This document shows positions 28,554 through 39,078 of a stretch of 64,000 nt of DNA, piece by piece. Source of the DNA: CAWAMR01 sp963783095 (GTDB lineage: Bacteria; Planctomycetota; Planctomycetia; Gemmatales; Gemmataceae); NCBI GenBank assembly GCA_963783095.1, contig CAWAMR010000014.1, positions 310,001-374,000 on the forward strand. The letters run 5' to 3'. Numbering within the stretch: position 1 is the stretch's first letter; every line of letters starts with the position of its first letter. The notes below the pieces were generated by a model. The model worked only from the letters and a program-made list of their open reading frames with translations. It was not told the DNA's origin and did no database searches. Both the position numbers and the translations under genes were made by a program.

Positions 28554-28707
28554 CCTTAGCCCGATCGAAACTCCCTTGCGATCGGTCGCATTCGACCCTA
28601 TAATCGCCCTCACATCACTCCAGTTTAAGACTCGATCTCTCCCCAACCTCCACCGGTAGGAAACGATACTTCGGGCCTGAAGGCCATTGGGAGAACGCCG
28701 GTTGACC

Positions 28708-30015
28708 ATGGCACTTGACTTACGAGTCTTGATCGTCGCTGAAGACGCCTCCGCCACCTTCGGTGGGGAGGCGATTCTGCCGCTACACTATTTTCGATTC
28801 TTCCGTCGGCGCGGAATCGAGTCCTGGTTGATCGTACACGACCGGACCCGCACCGAACTCGAGAAACTGCTTCCCAACGAAATCAGTCGAATCCGGTTTG
28901 TCAGAGACACATGGCTTCACAAAACGCTCCATGCCGTTGCGCGCAGATTGCCCGCCCGCGCCAGTCATTTCACGATCGGTCTGGTGATGAGGCTCCTCAC
29001 CCAATCCATGGCCAAGGAAATCGCCCGCGACCTGATCAGGAAGCACCGCATCGACCTGATCCACCAACCCACTCCCGTCTCCCCGAAAGACACTTCGATC
29101 CTGCACGGGCTTGGAGTTCCCCTGGTTATCGGCCCGATGAACGGCGGTATGTCATTTCCCCCCGGTTTTCAAAGATACGAGGGCTGGGCAGTTCGGGTAC
29201 TGGTCAAGCTCGGTCGTTGTGTCGCGCCGTTGATCCATCGGGCCATGCCAGGCAAGCTCAAGGCGGAAACACTCCTTGTCGCCAACGACCGAACTCGAAA
29301 AGCGCTTCCTCCCGGAATCACTGGACGGGTCATCGAACTGGTCGAAAACGGCATTGATCCAGCGCTTTGGCAACCCATCCGGAGCGAGCGCTCGACCCCT
29401 GGCGCGGTTCGCTTCATTTATGTCGGTCGGCTCGTCGACTGGAAGGCTGTCGATTTGTTGCTGGAAGCGTTTCAACGCGCCGATCTTGGAGCAACCGCCA
29501 CGCTCGACGTTTTTGGCAGCGGCAAGATGGAGCGGGAACTGCGCGATCAAGCAGATACCCTGGGGTTGAGCGATCGAGTGACCTTTCATGGCTGGTTACC
29601 CCAACACGAACTCGCCGATCGATTCAAAACTGCCGATGCCCTGGTATTGCCGAGCCTGTTGGAGTGTGGCGGTGCGGTCGTGTTGGAGGCGATGGCGGCC
29701 GGGCTTCCGGTAATCGCCACCAACTGGGGCGGACCGAGCGACTACCTCAATTCAACTTGCGGCATCCTGGTCGAGCCTACGTCGCGGGAGGGCTTCGTAA
29801 GCGGACTTGCCGAAGCGCTCCAAACACTTGCCAATTCGCCCGAAACACGGGTTCGCCTTGGGAAAGCCGCCAGGGAACGAGCACTTCTTGAATTCAACTG
29901 GGAAAGAAAAATCGATCGTATCCTCGAGATTTACGGCGATACCCTCTGCAACTTTCACGATGGCGGCCGGTCATCTGCCCGATTGGACTTGCGAAAAGCG
30001 CGGAGCAACGGATAA
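28708..30015 (+). CDS. Family 4 (GT-B) glycosyltransferase
   Basis: 435 residues. N-terminal Rossmann half with VLIVAEDASATFGGEAILP, and C-terminal half with RFIYVGRLVDWKAVDLLLEA, VTFHGWLPQHELADRF and the E-x7-E signature LLECGGAVVLEAMAAGLPVI, typical of retaining glycosyltransferases using nucleotide sugars. The ATG at 28708 is chosen; a TTG at 28687 is in frame. It precedes the KMO-like flavoprotein by 87 bases on the same strand and faces the NRPS gene, so it may decorate the same product. Acceptor and donor are unknown. Confidence 0.87.
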   Translation: MALDLRVLIVAEDASATFGGEAILPLHYFRFFRRRGIESWLIVHDRTRTELEKLLPNEISRIRFVRDTWLHKTLHAVARRLPARASHFTIGLVMRLLTQSMAKEIARDLIRKHRIDLIHQPTPVSPKDTSILHGLGVPLVIGPMNGGMSFPPGFQRYEGWAVRVLVKLGRCVAPLIHRAMPGKLKAETLLVANDRTRKALPPGITGRVIELVENGIDPALWQPIRSERSTPGAVRFIYVGRLVDWKAVDLLLEAFQRADLGATATLDVFGSGKMERELRDQADTLGLSDRVTFHGWLPQHELADRFKTADALVLPSLLECGGAVVLEAMAAGLPVIATNWGGPSDYLNSTCGILVEPTSREGFVSGLAEALQTLANSPETRVRLGKAARERALLEFNWERKIDRILEIYGDTLCNFHDGGRSSARLDLRKARSNG

Positions 30016-30102
30016 TTCATCTCGCTTTCGGGAACTCTTCCCGAGGTGTCGCTACCGGAGCGACATTGACCAATCTTCTCAATCCTCACCCGCAAAACCC
30101 TC

Positions 30103-31452
30103 ATGAGCAAAATTACCATCGTCGGTGCCGGTGCAGCAGGAGCGAGTCTTTCTCTTCTTTTGCGCAGGGAAGGTCATGAAGTAGCTCTCTTCGATGGTCG
30201 GCCCGACCCGCGCGGTGCTGCCGGTGCGGCTTACCGTTCCATTGCCGTGACACTCTCGGAACGCGGGTTCAAGGTCTTGCGAGCGTTACGACTCGAAGAG
30301 GAATTGCAACGCAGGAGCCGGGCCGTCTCCGGCCGGGTCATGCATAGCCGATCGGGAGAAGCATTCAAACAAATATATGATGCTTCCGGACAGGTTTTGC
30401 GCTGTGTATCCCGGCTCAATATCGATTTGCTTCTGCTGGAGGCCGCTCAGAAGGAGGGTGGGATCGGCATTCATTTTCTTCACGAGTGCGTTGCGCTTAA
30501 TGTCGGAAAGAACCAGGTTGCCTTCAAGGATAAGCAGAGCGGCAAGGCCATCGAAGTGGAGAGCGATTACGTGATCGGCGCGGATGGTCCCGGCTCGCAT
30601 ATCCGACAAAAGATGGAGAGTGCCGGTCTTCTCCACTCCGAGGCGATCTCGTTCCCTGGAGGCTACAAGGAATTCCTGATTCCACCCGATAAGGATGGAA
30701 ACTGGGCGTTGGATCCCGGTTACGTTCACATGTGGCCGCGCGGCGACTTTACTTTCATCCTCTTTCCGGTGCTGGCGGGCGAGTTTATCGGCATGCTCTT
30801 TTTGCCCAACCAGACGAACGCCTCAACCCGAAGTCCGGAGGAGGAACGAGACTTCGTCGGCAGCGAATTCGCCGACCTGGTTGCCCTCGCTCCGAACATT
30901 GTAAGCCGATATACCAAGACCCCGATCAGTCCCCTGCGCCGGCTTCGATGCCGGCCCTGGAGCTATGCGGAACGGTTCACGTTGATCGGCGATGCAGCTC
31001 ACACCATCGTCCCGTTTTACGGTCAGGGCATGAATGCCTCGCTGGAAGATTGCGAAGTCCTCTCGCAATGCCTGGGACGCGCGAGCAAGCCGGATTCGTT
31101 GCCGCTGGCTCGCTATGAACAGTTGCGAAAACCGAATGCGGATGCCATTGATGAGTTGGCGCTCGAGCATTACTATTATCTTTCGCGCTTTGCCGAAACG
31201 CAGGAATCGATTCGGAAAAAAGAGTTGGAAGCGGAATTATACAAACGCTTCCCGGACGAGTTCATTCCCATCTACACGCTGGTGGCTTTCACGGCGATTC
31301 CGTACAAGATTTGCCAGGAGATCGGTGAATTGCAGTCCAAACTTCTCGAGCATTTAGTTACGGTGCCAGATCCCTTTTCCTGGGAGAATCCACAGGTTCA
31401 GGGATGGATCGCGGAATATCGAGAGGCGAACCGTCGGAAGAGTGGTCAGTGA
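30103..31452 (+). CDS. FAD-dependent monooxygenase, kynurenine-3-monooxygenase-like
   Basis: 449 residues, intact. Dinucleotide-binding ITIVGAGAAGASLSLLLR with an acidic/DG end to strand 2 (ALFDGRPDP), the DG motif YVIGADGPGSHIR and the GD motif FTLIGDAAHTIVPFYGQGMN, followed by ASLEDCEVL. The GQGMN-x-(G/S)-x-ED-C run is characteristic of kynurenine 3-monooxygenases. C-terminal helices replace the usual membrane anchor. The substrate could be kynurenine or another aromatic intermediate; no other kynurenine-pathway gene is near. Its stop lies inside a simple repeat. Confidence 0.8.
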   Translation: MSKITIVGAGAAGASLSLLLRREGHEVALFDGRPDPRGAAGAAYRSIAVTLSERGFKVLRALRLEEELQRRSRAVSGRVMHSRSGEAFKQIYDASGQVLRCVSRLNIDLLLLEAAQKEGGIGIHFLHECVALNVGKNQVAFKDKQSGKAIEVESDYVIGADGPGSHIRQKMESAGLLHSEAISFPGGYKEFLIPPDKDGNWALDPGYVHMWPRGDFTFILFPVLAGEFIGMLFLPNQTNASTRSPEEERDFVGSEFADLVALAPNIVSRYTKTPISPLRRLRCRPWSYAERFTLIGDAAHTIVPFYGQGMNASLEDCEVLSQCLGRASKPDSLPLARYEQLRKPNADAIDELALEHYYYLSRFAETQESIRKKELEAELYKRFPDEFIPIYTLVAFTAIPYKICQEIGELQSKLLEHLVTVPDPFSWENPQVQGWIAEYREANRRKSGQ

Positions 31453-31618
31453 ATAGTGGTCCGTGGTCAGTGAATACGGTCGTAAGCGTGGTAAGTGATT
31501 AGTGGTCAGCGAATACTGTCGGAAGAATGGTCAGTAAATAGTGGTCAGTGAATACAAAGACGGAAAAGTTCCGGGTATCGGTATTCACTGACCACTATTC
31601 ACTGACCACTATCCACTA
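31441..31618. repeat. TCAGTGAATA-type direct and inverted repeats between convergent genes
   Basis: Several copies of GTGGTCAGTGAATAGTGG and variants occupy 31441-31556, and two reverse copies (TATTCACTGACCACTATTCA) fill 31581-31618. The block contains the stop codon of the KMO-like gene and, on the opposite strand, the stop codon of the NRPS gene. It can fold as a long hairpin and probably acts as a bidirectional terminator. Confidence 0.85.
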
Positions 31619-34600
31619 ATTTCAGCTTTTGAGGATTCCAGGACTTCCCGAACGTGCGCGAGTAAAAAATGGTGGTATTCATCTCGGAATACTTCCATGT
31701 GCGGCGCGGGCACTTGATAGAGTTTGACCGGCTTGGTCGTCCATTCTGTCCATCCGCGCACGGGATCGTCCAAATTAACGCCAACCCATTCCAGCGGCAG
31801 TGAAGAGGCCACCAGCACGATTTGCCCGTCAAAGATCCCGGAGGGCCAATACTTCTGATGGGCCTTCACCAGTCCGCCCCAGACACGCTTGAGCCGTTCC
31901 TGGGGAACAATGTCCATTCCCGCTATCTCTTCTGCCAACTCGTGATGTTTGCCCATTCTGAACAGTATTCGCTGCCGAATGTTGCGGATTCGATCCCGGA
32001 CATAGCTCCACTTCTTTGCCCAACTCAAGCCAAGGAACTTACGAGAATGCAAGTAGATGCGTTTATATAACTTCTCTCGTTTCGGATACCCCGGTGCAAA
32101 AACATCGAATAACAGCACTCGGCTAACCTTCTTACCCGAGGCCTGTAATTGCAATGCCAGTTCGTAGGCGATAGTCCCACCGATGGAATACCCACCCACT
32201 ACATACGGCCCTTCCGGACAAGCTTCGAGAATCTCCTTCATATAGCGCTGGGCGATTTCGTCGATCGACTCCAGAGGCGGTTCGGTCCCATCGACACCGA
32301 TGGCTTTCATTCCGTAAAGATTGAACTGCGGTCCAAGCAGATGAGCGAACTTGTGAAACGCGAAGACGTGCCCGCCGGCTCCGGCAATCAAGAAAAGCGG
32401 CGGATGGTCACCCTTGGTCTGCAATGGCACCAATACGCCGCCCCTACCCAACTCCAGTTGCGTTTGAATGGCATTGCCCAGCCCCCGTATCGTCGGTGCC
32501 TGAAACAGCGCCTCCAGGGGAAGATGATGGCCTAATTCGGTCTCAATCCTGGACATGAGAACGGCCGCCACCACGGAATGCCCGCCCAAGTCGTAGAAGT
32601 TTTCGGTAACTCCGATCGGTTTGCTGCCGAACACTTGCTCCCAGATCGGCTGCAACGCGCGCTCTGCATCATTGTTGGGTGGCACGTATACGCGCTGAGT
32701 CGAAGCATCGGTTTGCGGGTTTGGATCGGGCAAGGCCTTGCGATCGACCTTGCGATTCGTCGTTTCGGGAAAGGACTCCATGGACACAAACGCCGCTGGA
32801 ACCATATAGTCGGGTAGTTTGCCGAGCAACCACTGTCGCAATTCCGCGGGCCTTGGCGAGTGCCCCATTTTCGGAATGAAATAGCCAACCAGGGAATCGA
32901 TCCCGACACTGTTTTTTCGCACCACAACGACCGCCTGCTCAATCCCCGGATGTGTTTCCAGGGTTCGTTCGATCTCGCCAAGTTCAATGCGGAACCCGCG
33001 AATCTTCACCTGGAAATCGATCCGTCCGAGGAATTCGATATCACCATTTTGGAAATAGCGCCCCAGATCGCCGGTCTTGTAGAGTCTCGATTCTCGATCC
33101 GCTGCCGCGGCGAACGGGTTGTGGACGAATTTCTCTTTGGACAATTCGGGTTGATTGAGATACCCATGCGTCAAACCGATGCCACCAATATAAATCTCGC
33201 CGGGACAACCGATAGGCACAGGCTGCATCCGGGCATCGAGAATGTAGATTTGGACGTTGGGAACAGGCCGGCCTATGGCCGGCGCTTGCGCGGTATCGGT
33301 AATGAGATGCGACAGCGATGTAACCGAGCATTCGGTCGGCCCGTAAACATTCCAGAATTTTCCAACGCGAGGCAGAATCTGTTTCACGGTTTCGACAGTC
33401 ATCGCCTCGCCGCCGCTAAGAAGTTTCAGTCCCGGCGTGCCGGTCCAGCCTGCTTCTACCAGTAGGCGGAGGATTGTCGGCGTTCCATTAAAAACGGTGG
33501 GCCGAACCGCATTCATCAGGCTCAAGAGCTTGTTGCCATCGGTGGTGATTTCCTGTGGCGCGATCACCACTCTGGCACCATGAATCGGGAAGCCCCAGAA
33601 CTCCTTGATGTGCGGGTCAAACGTGTACGGTATCAGTGCGATCAGGACGTCTCGACTCGAAATCTCCCAGACATCCCGAACGTTAAACATCAGATTCACC
33701 ACACCGCGGTGATGCAGCATCACTCCCTTGGGTTTGCCCGTTGAGCCGGACGTGTAGATGATCGCGAACAGATTCTCCGGCGACGTTGCGCAGGGAAGAT
33801 TGTGAGAATCGTACCGCGCCAGCGTCGGCAACACTTCATCGAGGCACAGCACCTTTCCATTCGCATTCGGGATCCGACCTCGCAGCGCACTGGTCGTGAG
33901 AATTAGGGGAGCTTTGGTATCGGCGATCATATATTCCAGGCGATCGCTCGGCTGTGAAGGATCGAACGGCACATACCCTCCGCCTGCCTTTACGGTCGCC
34001 AACAACGCCAATGGGATGTAAAGCGATCGCTCCAGACACAGCGCGACGGGAACATCAGGCCCAATGCCGAGTTCTGCCAGATACCGGGCCAGCTGATTGG
34101 ATTGTTCATTCCATGCGCGGAAAGTCATCGGCATTCCGGCGAATTCAAATGCCACTGCATCCGGTGTCCGAGCAACCTGTTCTTCGACCAGTTGCTGCAT
34201 ACATCGATCGCGCGGATTCTCGGTTCGATTGGAGTTCCAGGTTTCGAGGATCAACTTCCGCTCTTCTTGCGGCAGAATCGGTAAATCCATGATGCCGGCA
34301 TTGGGAGTGGTGCTGACTGCTTCCAGCAGTGTCAGGAAGTGAAAACTGATTCGTTCGATCGTCTCGATGTCGAATAGATCGCTGCTGTACTCGATGGCGA
34401 CCGCAAGTCGATCGGGAGCGTCCTCAATCGACAGGGCGAAGTCGAGCTTTGCCCCGACGTGCTCCATCGGTTCCAGCGTGTAGCGCAGACCGCCGGGCAG
34501 CGTTCCACCCAGATCCTCGCTGTGGTAGATGAACACGCTCTGAAACAGCGGATAGCCGCCGGGAATTCGCTCCGGTTGAACAACTTCAACGATCTTCTCG

Positions 34601-37600
34601 ATTGGAACGTCGTCATGCTGCATCGATTCCGTCATTTCGTCGCGCAGCCGATGAAGCAGTTGCCGGAAAGTCGGTTCACCGCTGAGGTCGCACCTTATGG
34701 CAACGGTGTTGACGAAGCAGCCCACAATTTCTGAGCAAGCACCGGCAGGGCGATTCGATACCGCCGTGCCCACGCAAATGTCGGTCTGGTTGGTATAGCG
34801 TGCCAACAGAGTCTGGAATGCCGCCAAATAAACGATGAAGGGAGTGACGGCGGTATTTCGACCGAGATCGGTCAACTTTTCTCGCACGTCAACGGGAACC
34901 TCGAATCGATGCAATCCACCCTGATACGAGCGCTGATTCGGGGGCGGCTTCGGGTAAGGAGGCAGGACATCCACCCCGGTTCCGGTTAGCTTTTTCTTCC
35001 AAAAGTGCAGATGGGCAGCGATGGCGCTGTCTCGAAGATGATGGCGCTGCCATAGCGAAAAATCGACGTACCGCAGTTCGAGTGGAGGAAGATGGGGTTT
35101 GCCGCCGGCGCTTGCCTGTGCGTAGGCTTGCCAGAGGTCTTGCATCAGCACCGCGCCGAGCTTTCATCCATCAAAATGTGGTGAATCGAGAAGTGGAAAG
35201 TGAACTCTTCTTCCCCGATGCGATCGAGGGCCGCACGCCACAGCGGTGCGCAAGACAGGTCGAAAGGTCGCGCTGCCTCAGCGCGAACTCGATCGTCCAC
35301 GTCCTGCGGATCAGCGCGGAGGTCGTGACAGGTTACTTCACCGGCAACCGTGGGAAGAATCACCTGAAAAGCAGTGCCGGCCTCCTCGACAAACACGGTT
35401 CGCAACGAGGCCTGACGTTCGATCACTGCCGACCAGGCAGCGCGGAAGAAATCGAGATTGAGCGGGCCGGTAATGCGGAAACGGGCATTGACGTTGTAGA
35501 CCGCCCGGTTGGTCACGAATCGATCCACCAGCCAAAATCGCTGTTGAATCGCTGACAGAGGAGCGCGATCGGTGATTTCAGGCCGGCGGGTGACGGTGGA
35601 ATCGTCAGTGCGAGCAGCGGCCTGTACTTTGAGGAGTGACGCTGCAAGTCCGCCGAGAGTGGGATTCTCGAAGACGATCGATAGTCGTAAAGGAACTCCA
35701 ACTATTTCCTGAACGCGCACCAACATCATCGCTGCCTGCAACGATTGCCCGCCCAGTTCAAAGAAATTATCCGTTCTGCTCACTCGATCCAAAAAAAGAA
35801 CCTTGCTCCAGATCCTTGCCAGTTGCTGTTCCAGCTCGTTTTCGGGAGCAACGTAATGGCTATCGCCGCGCCGGTGCCAATTGCGCGGCGATCTGTTGCA
35901 GGAGCTCGGCGGGGGTGCGCAGTTCCAAGGCGATCCGGGCCAGGTTCGCGGCCTTTCGTGTGTTGTCGTCCACAGCGGGAAATTGCCATTGCTGCTCGGT
36001 TTCACTTACTCGACCGACTTTCTGTGGCAGGCGCATCAGAACGGTGGCGGCGAAATCGGCCGGGAATTCATAGCGGGTAGAGTCGGTTTCGTCCCGACGA
36101 AATTCGGCACCCATTCCTTCAAGAAACTCATGGATTGGCTGGTTCTTTCGAGTTGGTACGAAGCGAACGATGACCGCTGTTGAACCGTTTGCCGCAGCGA
36201 TCTTGCCCAGCTCTGCAAGCATCCGGTGTTCAACCCCGCGTCCCAGTGCCCGGCAGCTCAACAGCAGCGTATCGACATCCAAAATGGTCGGCCGGAGTTC
36301 ATAGATCATCACTCCAACCAGTCCATAATCGCCGAAGCGGTCGCGAACATCCACCGTCAGACAGCGCAGCGCGCCGGATGAAACCATGGCAGCGAATTCT
36401 GCTTCACTTCGGCGTATTGTTGTGGCGTTGAACTGGTTGGTGCGCTGTGTCAGATCGGCAACCCGGCTGACTCGCTCGGGCGTCAGTGGGTTGATCGTAA
36501 CTTGCAGTTCCAGCGCTGCGAGAAACTCGGTCAAACTGCCCGACTGCGCCCGCTGCTTCTGGCGTTCGAGGTTCTGGCGGTACAGGACCGTGCGTTGACG
36601 ATCTTCCTTGCTCACCCGGGTGCGATCGAAGGCCCAGACGTGCCGAAGAAACTCGCTCATTCTTTCGCGAGGAATCTGGAGAGTCAGCACTTCGGGGCTC
36701 GATTCTCGAACCTCAGCGCACTCCATTGGGCTGTCATCCAGAAATACAAAGCTTTCCAGGCCCAACGACAATTCCGCAGACAAAGCGCGAAGCCCCACGG
36801 ACTTCGGTGCCCAGTTAATGCAATGAGCGATGATGTGTTCGCGTCGCAGGGGCATCTCCGGATGGGCATCGAAAACTTCCCAGACATCGGCCTCGTTATT
36901 CTTGCTGCAAAGGCAGATGAGCATTCCTGCCTCGACCTGGCGAACGACAAACGCCTGAAGTTCGAGGCATTCGGGCGTCAGTTCGATACCGGTTGGTCCA
37001 TCTTCGCCAACGATGCCTTTCCAAAGCGTGTTGTCGCAGTCGAGGGCAATGACTTTGTAGGGTGTACTTTTTAGCTGATGAATTCGGCGCACCAGGTAGG
37101 TTCCCAGCACCGCAAAGAACTCGGTCGTATAGGGGATGGCCCCAATGGCATCGGCCCCCGGTTCATCGCACTTCTCGACGGGGTAGAGGGAAAGAATCTC
37201 TGCAATGCTTATGATGGTGATGCCGGGTTGATCCGCAAATGCCGAAACCAAAAGGCGTTGCGCAAACTCAATCCAGAACCGCGCTGCTTCGAGTCGATGC
37301 AAACGAGGAGAGGACGGGCACAAACAAACAAAGAAGTGAGCTGACGTTCGGCCTGCCGATTTCTGGAGGGCACTGCGAAAAAGTTCCAGATTTTCATCGG
37401 CCTTGGCAGTTCCCGAGACCTCGATATCCGATAACCACGGATCGAAACGTAGAAGAATGACATTGATGCCGTCCATGTTGCCCGACAGCAAGCTTTGGGG
37501 TGAGAGAAGTTCCTGAAAGATCTGATCGAACGGGGCAAATTCAATTCTTTGGGGCCAGCGATGAAAATCGATCCAGAACTGTAGTGATTCCTCGACAGGC

Positions 37601-37701
37601 TCCGCCGTGAAGTTTGCCGCGATGGCCAGCAGTGAACCTGAACGAGGCGTGGAATGGTCGGCACTAACTTCGGAACTATCCGGATTCAATGCTGCGATCA
37701 T
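31609..37701 (-). CDS. FkbH-PCP-C-A-PCP-TE hybrid assembly-line protein, two frameshifts
   Basis: One locus of about 2,030 residues. FkbH/HAD-IIIC domain: IALDCDNTLWKGIVGEDG near residue 218, VFLDDSPMECAEVR, and a GNAT-like second half. PCP1: NFFELGGQSLQAAMML near 650. Condensation: FSIHHILMDES near 850 and VNTVAIRCDLSG. Adenylation about 1170-1690: YTSGSTGKPKGVMLHH, NVYGPTE, YKTGDLGR, NRKVDRKALP. PCP2: NFYDLGGHSVVAAVLM. Thioesterase: VGGYSIGGTIAYELAL with a C-terminal His (APHMEVF). FkbH enzymes load a glyceryl unit from 1,3-bisphosphoglycerate onto a carrier. I infer that glyceryl-S-PCP1 is condensed with an amino acid on PCP2 and released by the TE. Frameshifts: 35865-35872 (one GC unit) and 35156-35157 (one G; restores HHILMDESSGAVLMQDLW). 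The start is the ATG at 37701; the TTG at 37710 is in frame. Confidence 0.85.
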
Positions 37702-37873
37702 CGGTGACAAAGGCGAAACCTCGGCTACGAATCAGTAAAGGTTTGGAATGAAGGGCTGTTTGTCGTGCAAAACTCTCAAACGCGAATCGAAACCCATCTT
37801 CCTCAGGAGGATCAACCCGATGTCATCGGAGTAAATATACTGTGTTCATCGCAATCCACGCAAGCCGGATATC

Positions 37874-38532
37874 CTGGAGAAACATCGCACAATCCTGATC
37901 CTCTGCGGCATCACCACCTTACTTAGGACCGCAGCAATTTACGGGGAGGAAAAATCGCTCTTCGACGGCAAGACGCTCACGGCTGGGAAGGGGACACCGA
38001 AAAGACCTCGGAGATCGAGGATGGAGCCATCGTCGGCGGTTCGCTCGAGACGGTCGTGCCTCGCAACGAATTCTCTGCACCAAGAAGACTGTACGGCGAT
38101 TTCGAACTGAAGGTGAAATTCAAACTCGTCGGCGACAAGGAAAAGGCGAACGCCGGCGTCCAGTTCCGGACGAAGCGGATCCCCAATCACCACGAGGTGT
38201 CGGGTTATCAGGCCGACGTCGGCCAGGACTACTGGGGCGCTCTACGATGAATCGCGGCGCAAGAAGGTCCTCGCGCGACCGGCCAAGGAAGTCATCGAAA
38301 AGCTCATCAAGGACAAGGACTGGAACGAGTACGTGATCCGCTGCGAAGGCCCCGCATACGCCTTCTGGCTCAACGGCACATTGACGGTGGACTACAAAGA
38401 AGAAGAGAAAATCGAACGCACCGGCATCATCGGCCTGCAAATCCACGGCGGCGGCAAGGCCAAGGCCTATTACAAGGACATTCGCATCGAAGAATGCCGA
38501 CTGCTGAAAAGCCGAAACAGGATAAGCCGTGA
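37874..38532 (+). pseudogene. DUF1080 (3-keto-disaccharide hydrolase-type) secreted protein, several frameshifts
   Basis: The signal-like start (TILILCGITTLL) leads to EEKSLFDGKTL, then in other frames GWEGDTEKTSEIEDGAIVGG, YGDFELKVKFKLVGDKEKAN, AGVQFRTKRIPNHHEVSGYQ, ADVGQDYWGALYDESRRKKV, CEGPAYAFWLNGTLTVDY, GIIGLQIHGGG and KAYYKDIRIEE. This is the concanavalin-like DUF1080 fold common in planctomycete exported sugar-acting proteins. Frame changes near 37981, 38107-38125 (two that cancel), 38237-38240 (GC unit) and 38492; the frame ending at 38532 (TAEKPKQDKP) looks like the natural C-terminus. No clean ATG is seen; CTG at 37874 is only a guess. Confidence 0.7.
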
Positions 38533-38606
38533 ACTTGCGTCATTCAGAGCTGACGAAAGGAAGAGCAGTGGCGAAATTCTGGAATTCGAAAATGGCGCCA
38601 GAATAC

Positions 38607-38706
38607 CTTCAATATTGGGCTGGTCACTCAACCTGGTGGTCACGTTTGAGGAAGTACCACATCGAAGATGGTCGATGAAAGAATTGGTATCGAGCAAATA
38701 GTTCAC
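38607..38706 (-). pseudogene. VapC-type PIN-domain toxin, truncated N-terminal fragment
   Basis: Starts with GTG overlapping the antitoxin stop (GTGA). The first 33 or so residues, NYLLDTNSFIDHLR and SSNVTTRLSDQPN, match PIN-domain toxins, with the first catalytic Asp in LLDTN. After that the sequence no longer resembles VapC; the remaining three acidic residues and about 100 residues are missing. The gene is therefore non-functional as read. The DUF1080 tail begins 75 bases further on. Confidence 0.65.
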
Positions 38707-38928
38707 GATATTGGCTCTCGCTGCTCATGTTCGCCCTGCTCAGGTCGCTCCAGTTCACCTTGCCACTTTCCCGCAGTTTCCAGAATGCGACGTCGCCACT
38801 CCTTCTGTCGACAAGATCGGCTCAACCGTGATTTGAACCTCCTGATCGGCATCTCTCGATTCCAGAGGCAAGGTCAGCTTTAGAACGCCATCGCTGCCAA
38901 CCCTCGACTTTACCACAATCCGATTCAT
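38703..38928 (-). CDS. VapB-like antitoxin, one frameshift
   Basis: The ATG at 38928 has GGAGA upstream. The N-terminal half MNRIVVKSRVGSDGVLKLTL and LPLESRDADQEVQITVEPI resembles small beta-strand antitoxins of the kind paired with PIN toxins. In the second frame EWRRRILETAGKWQGELE and REPIS complete the typical C-terminus and end in the GTGA overlap with vapC. The shift is near 38815. About 75 residues when joined. With the toxin truncated, the antitoxin is now an orphan. Confidence 0.65.
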
Positions 38929-38987
38929 ATGCGATTCTCCTTTACCAAACAGCTCGTCGATCCTGTGATTATAGCCACTCAAATCCA

Positions 38988-39071
38988 CCCGCTTGCTCAT
39001 TTTGACGATGATTTCAACAAGCCTCTGCAGGGCTTCCTTGCACTTCATGCGTTACCCTAACTTTACCTCTG
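38988..39071. repeat. Direct repeat of about 84 bp, copy A
   Basis: Contains GCTTGCTCATTTTGACGATG and TTCATGCGTTACCCTAACTT. It matches 42960-43042 at roughly 80 percent by eye. Copy A begins about 60 bases upstream of the vapB-like gene and ends 7 bases before the stop of the TPR kinase. Confidence 0.8.
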
Positions 39072-39078
39072 AGCCGGA

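Noticed and set aside
38333..38701. DUF1080 C-terminal extension of about 55 residues to 38701
   Set aside because: The extension reads antisense through the vapC fragment and is not DUF1080-like; the other frame ending at 38532 is more natural.
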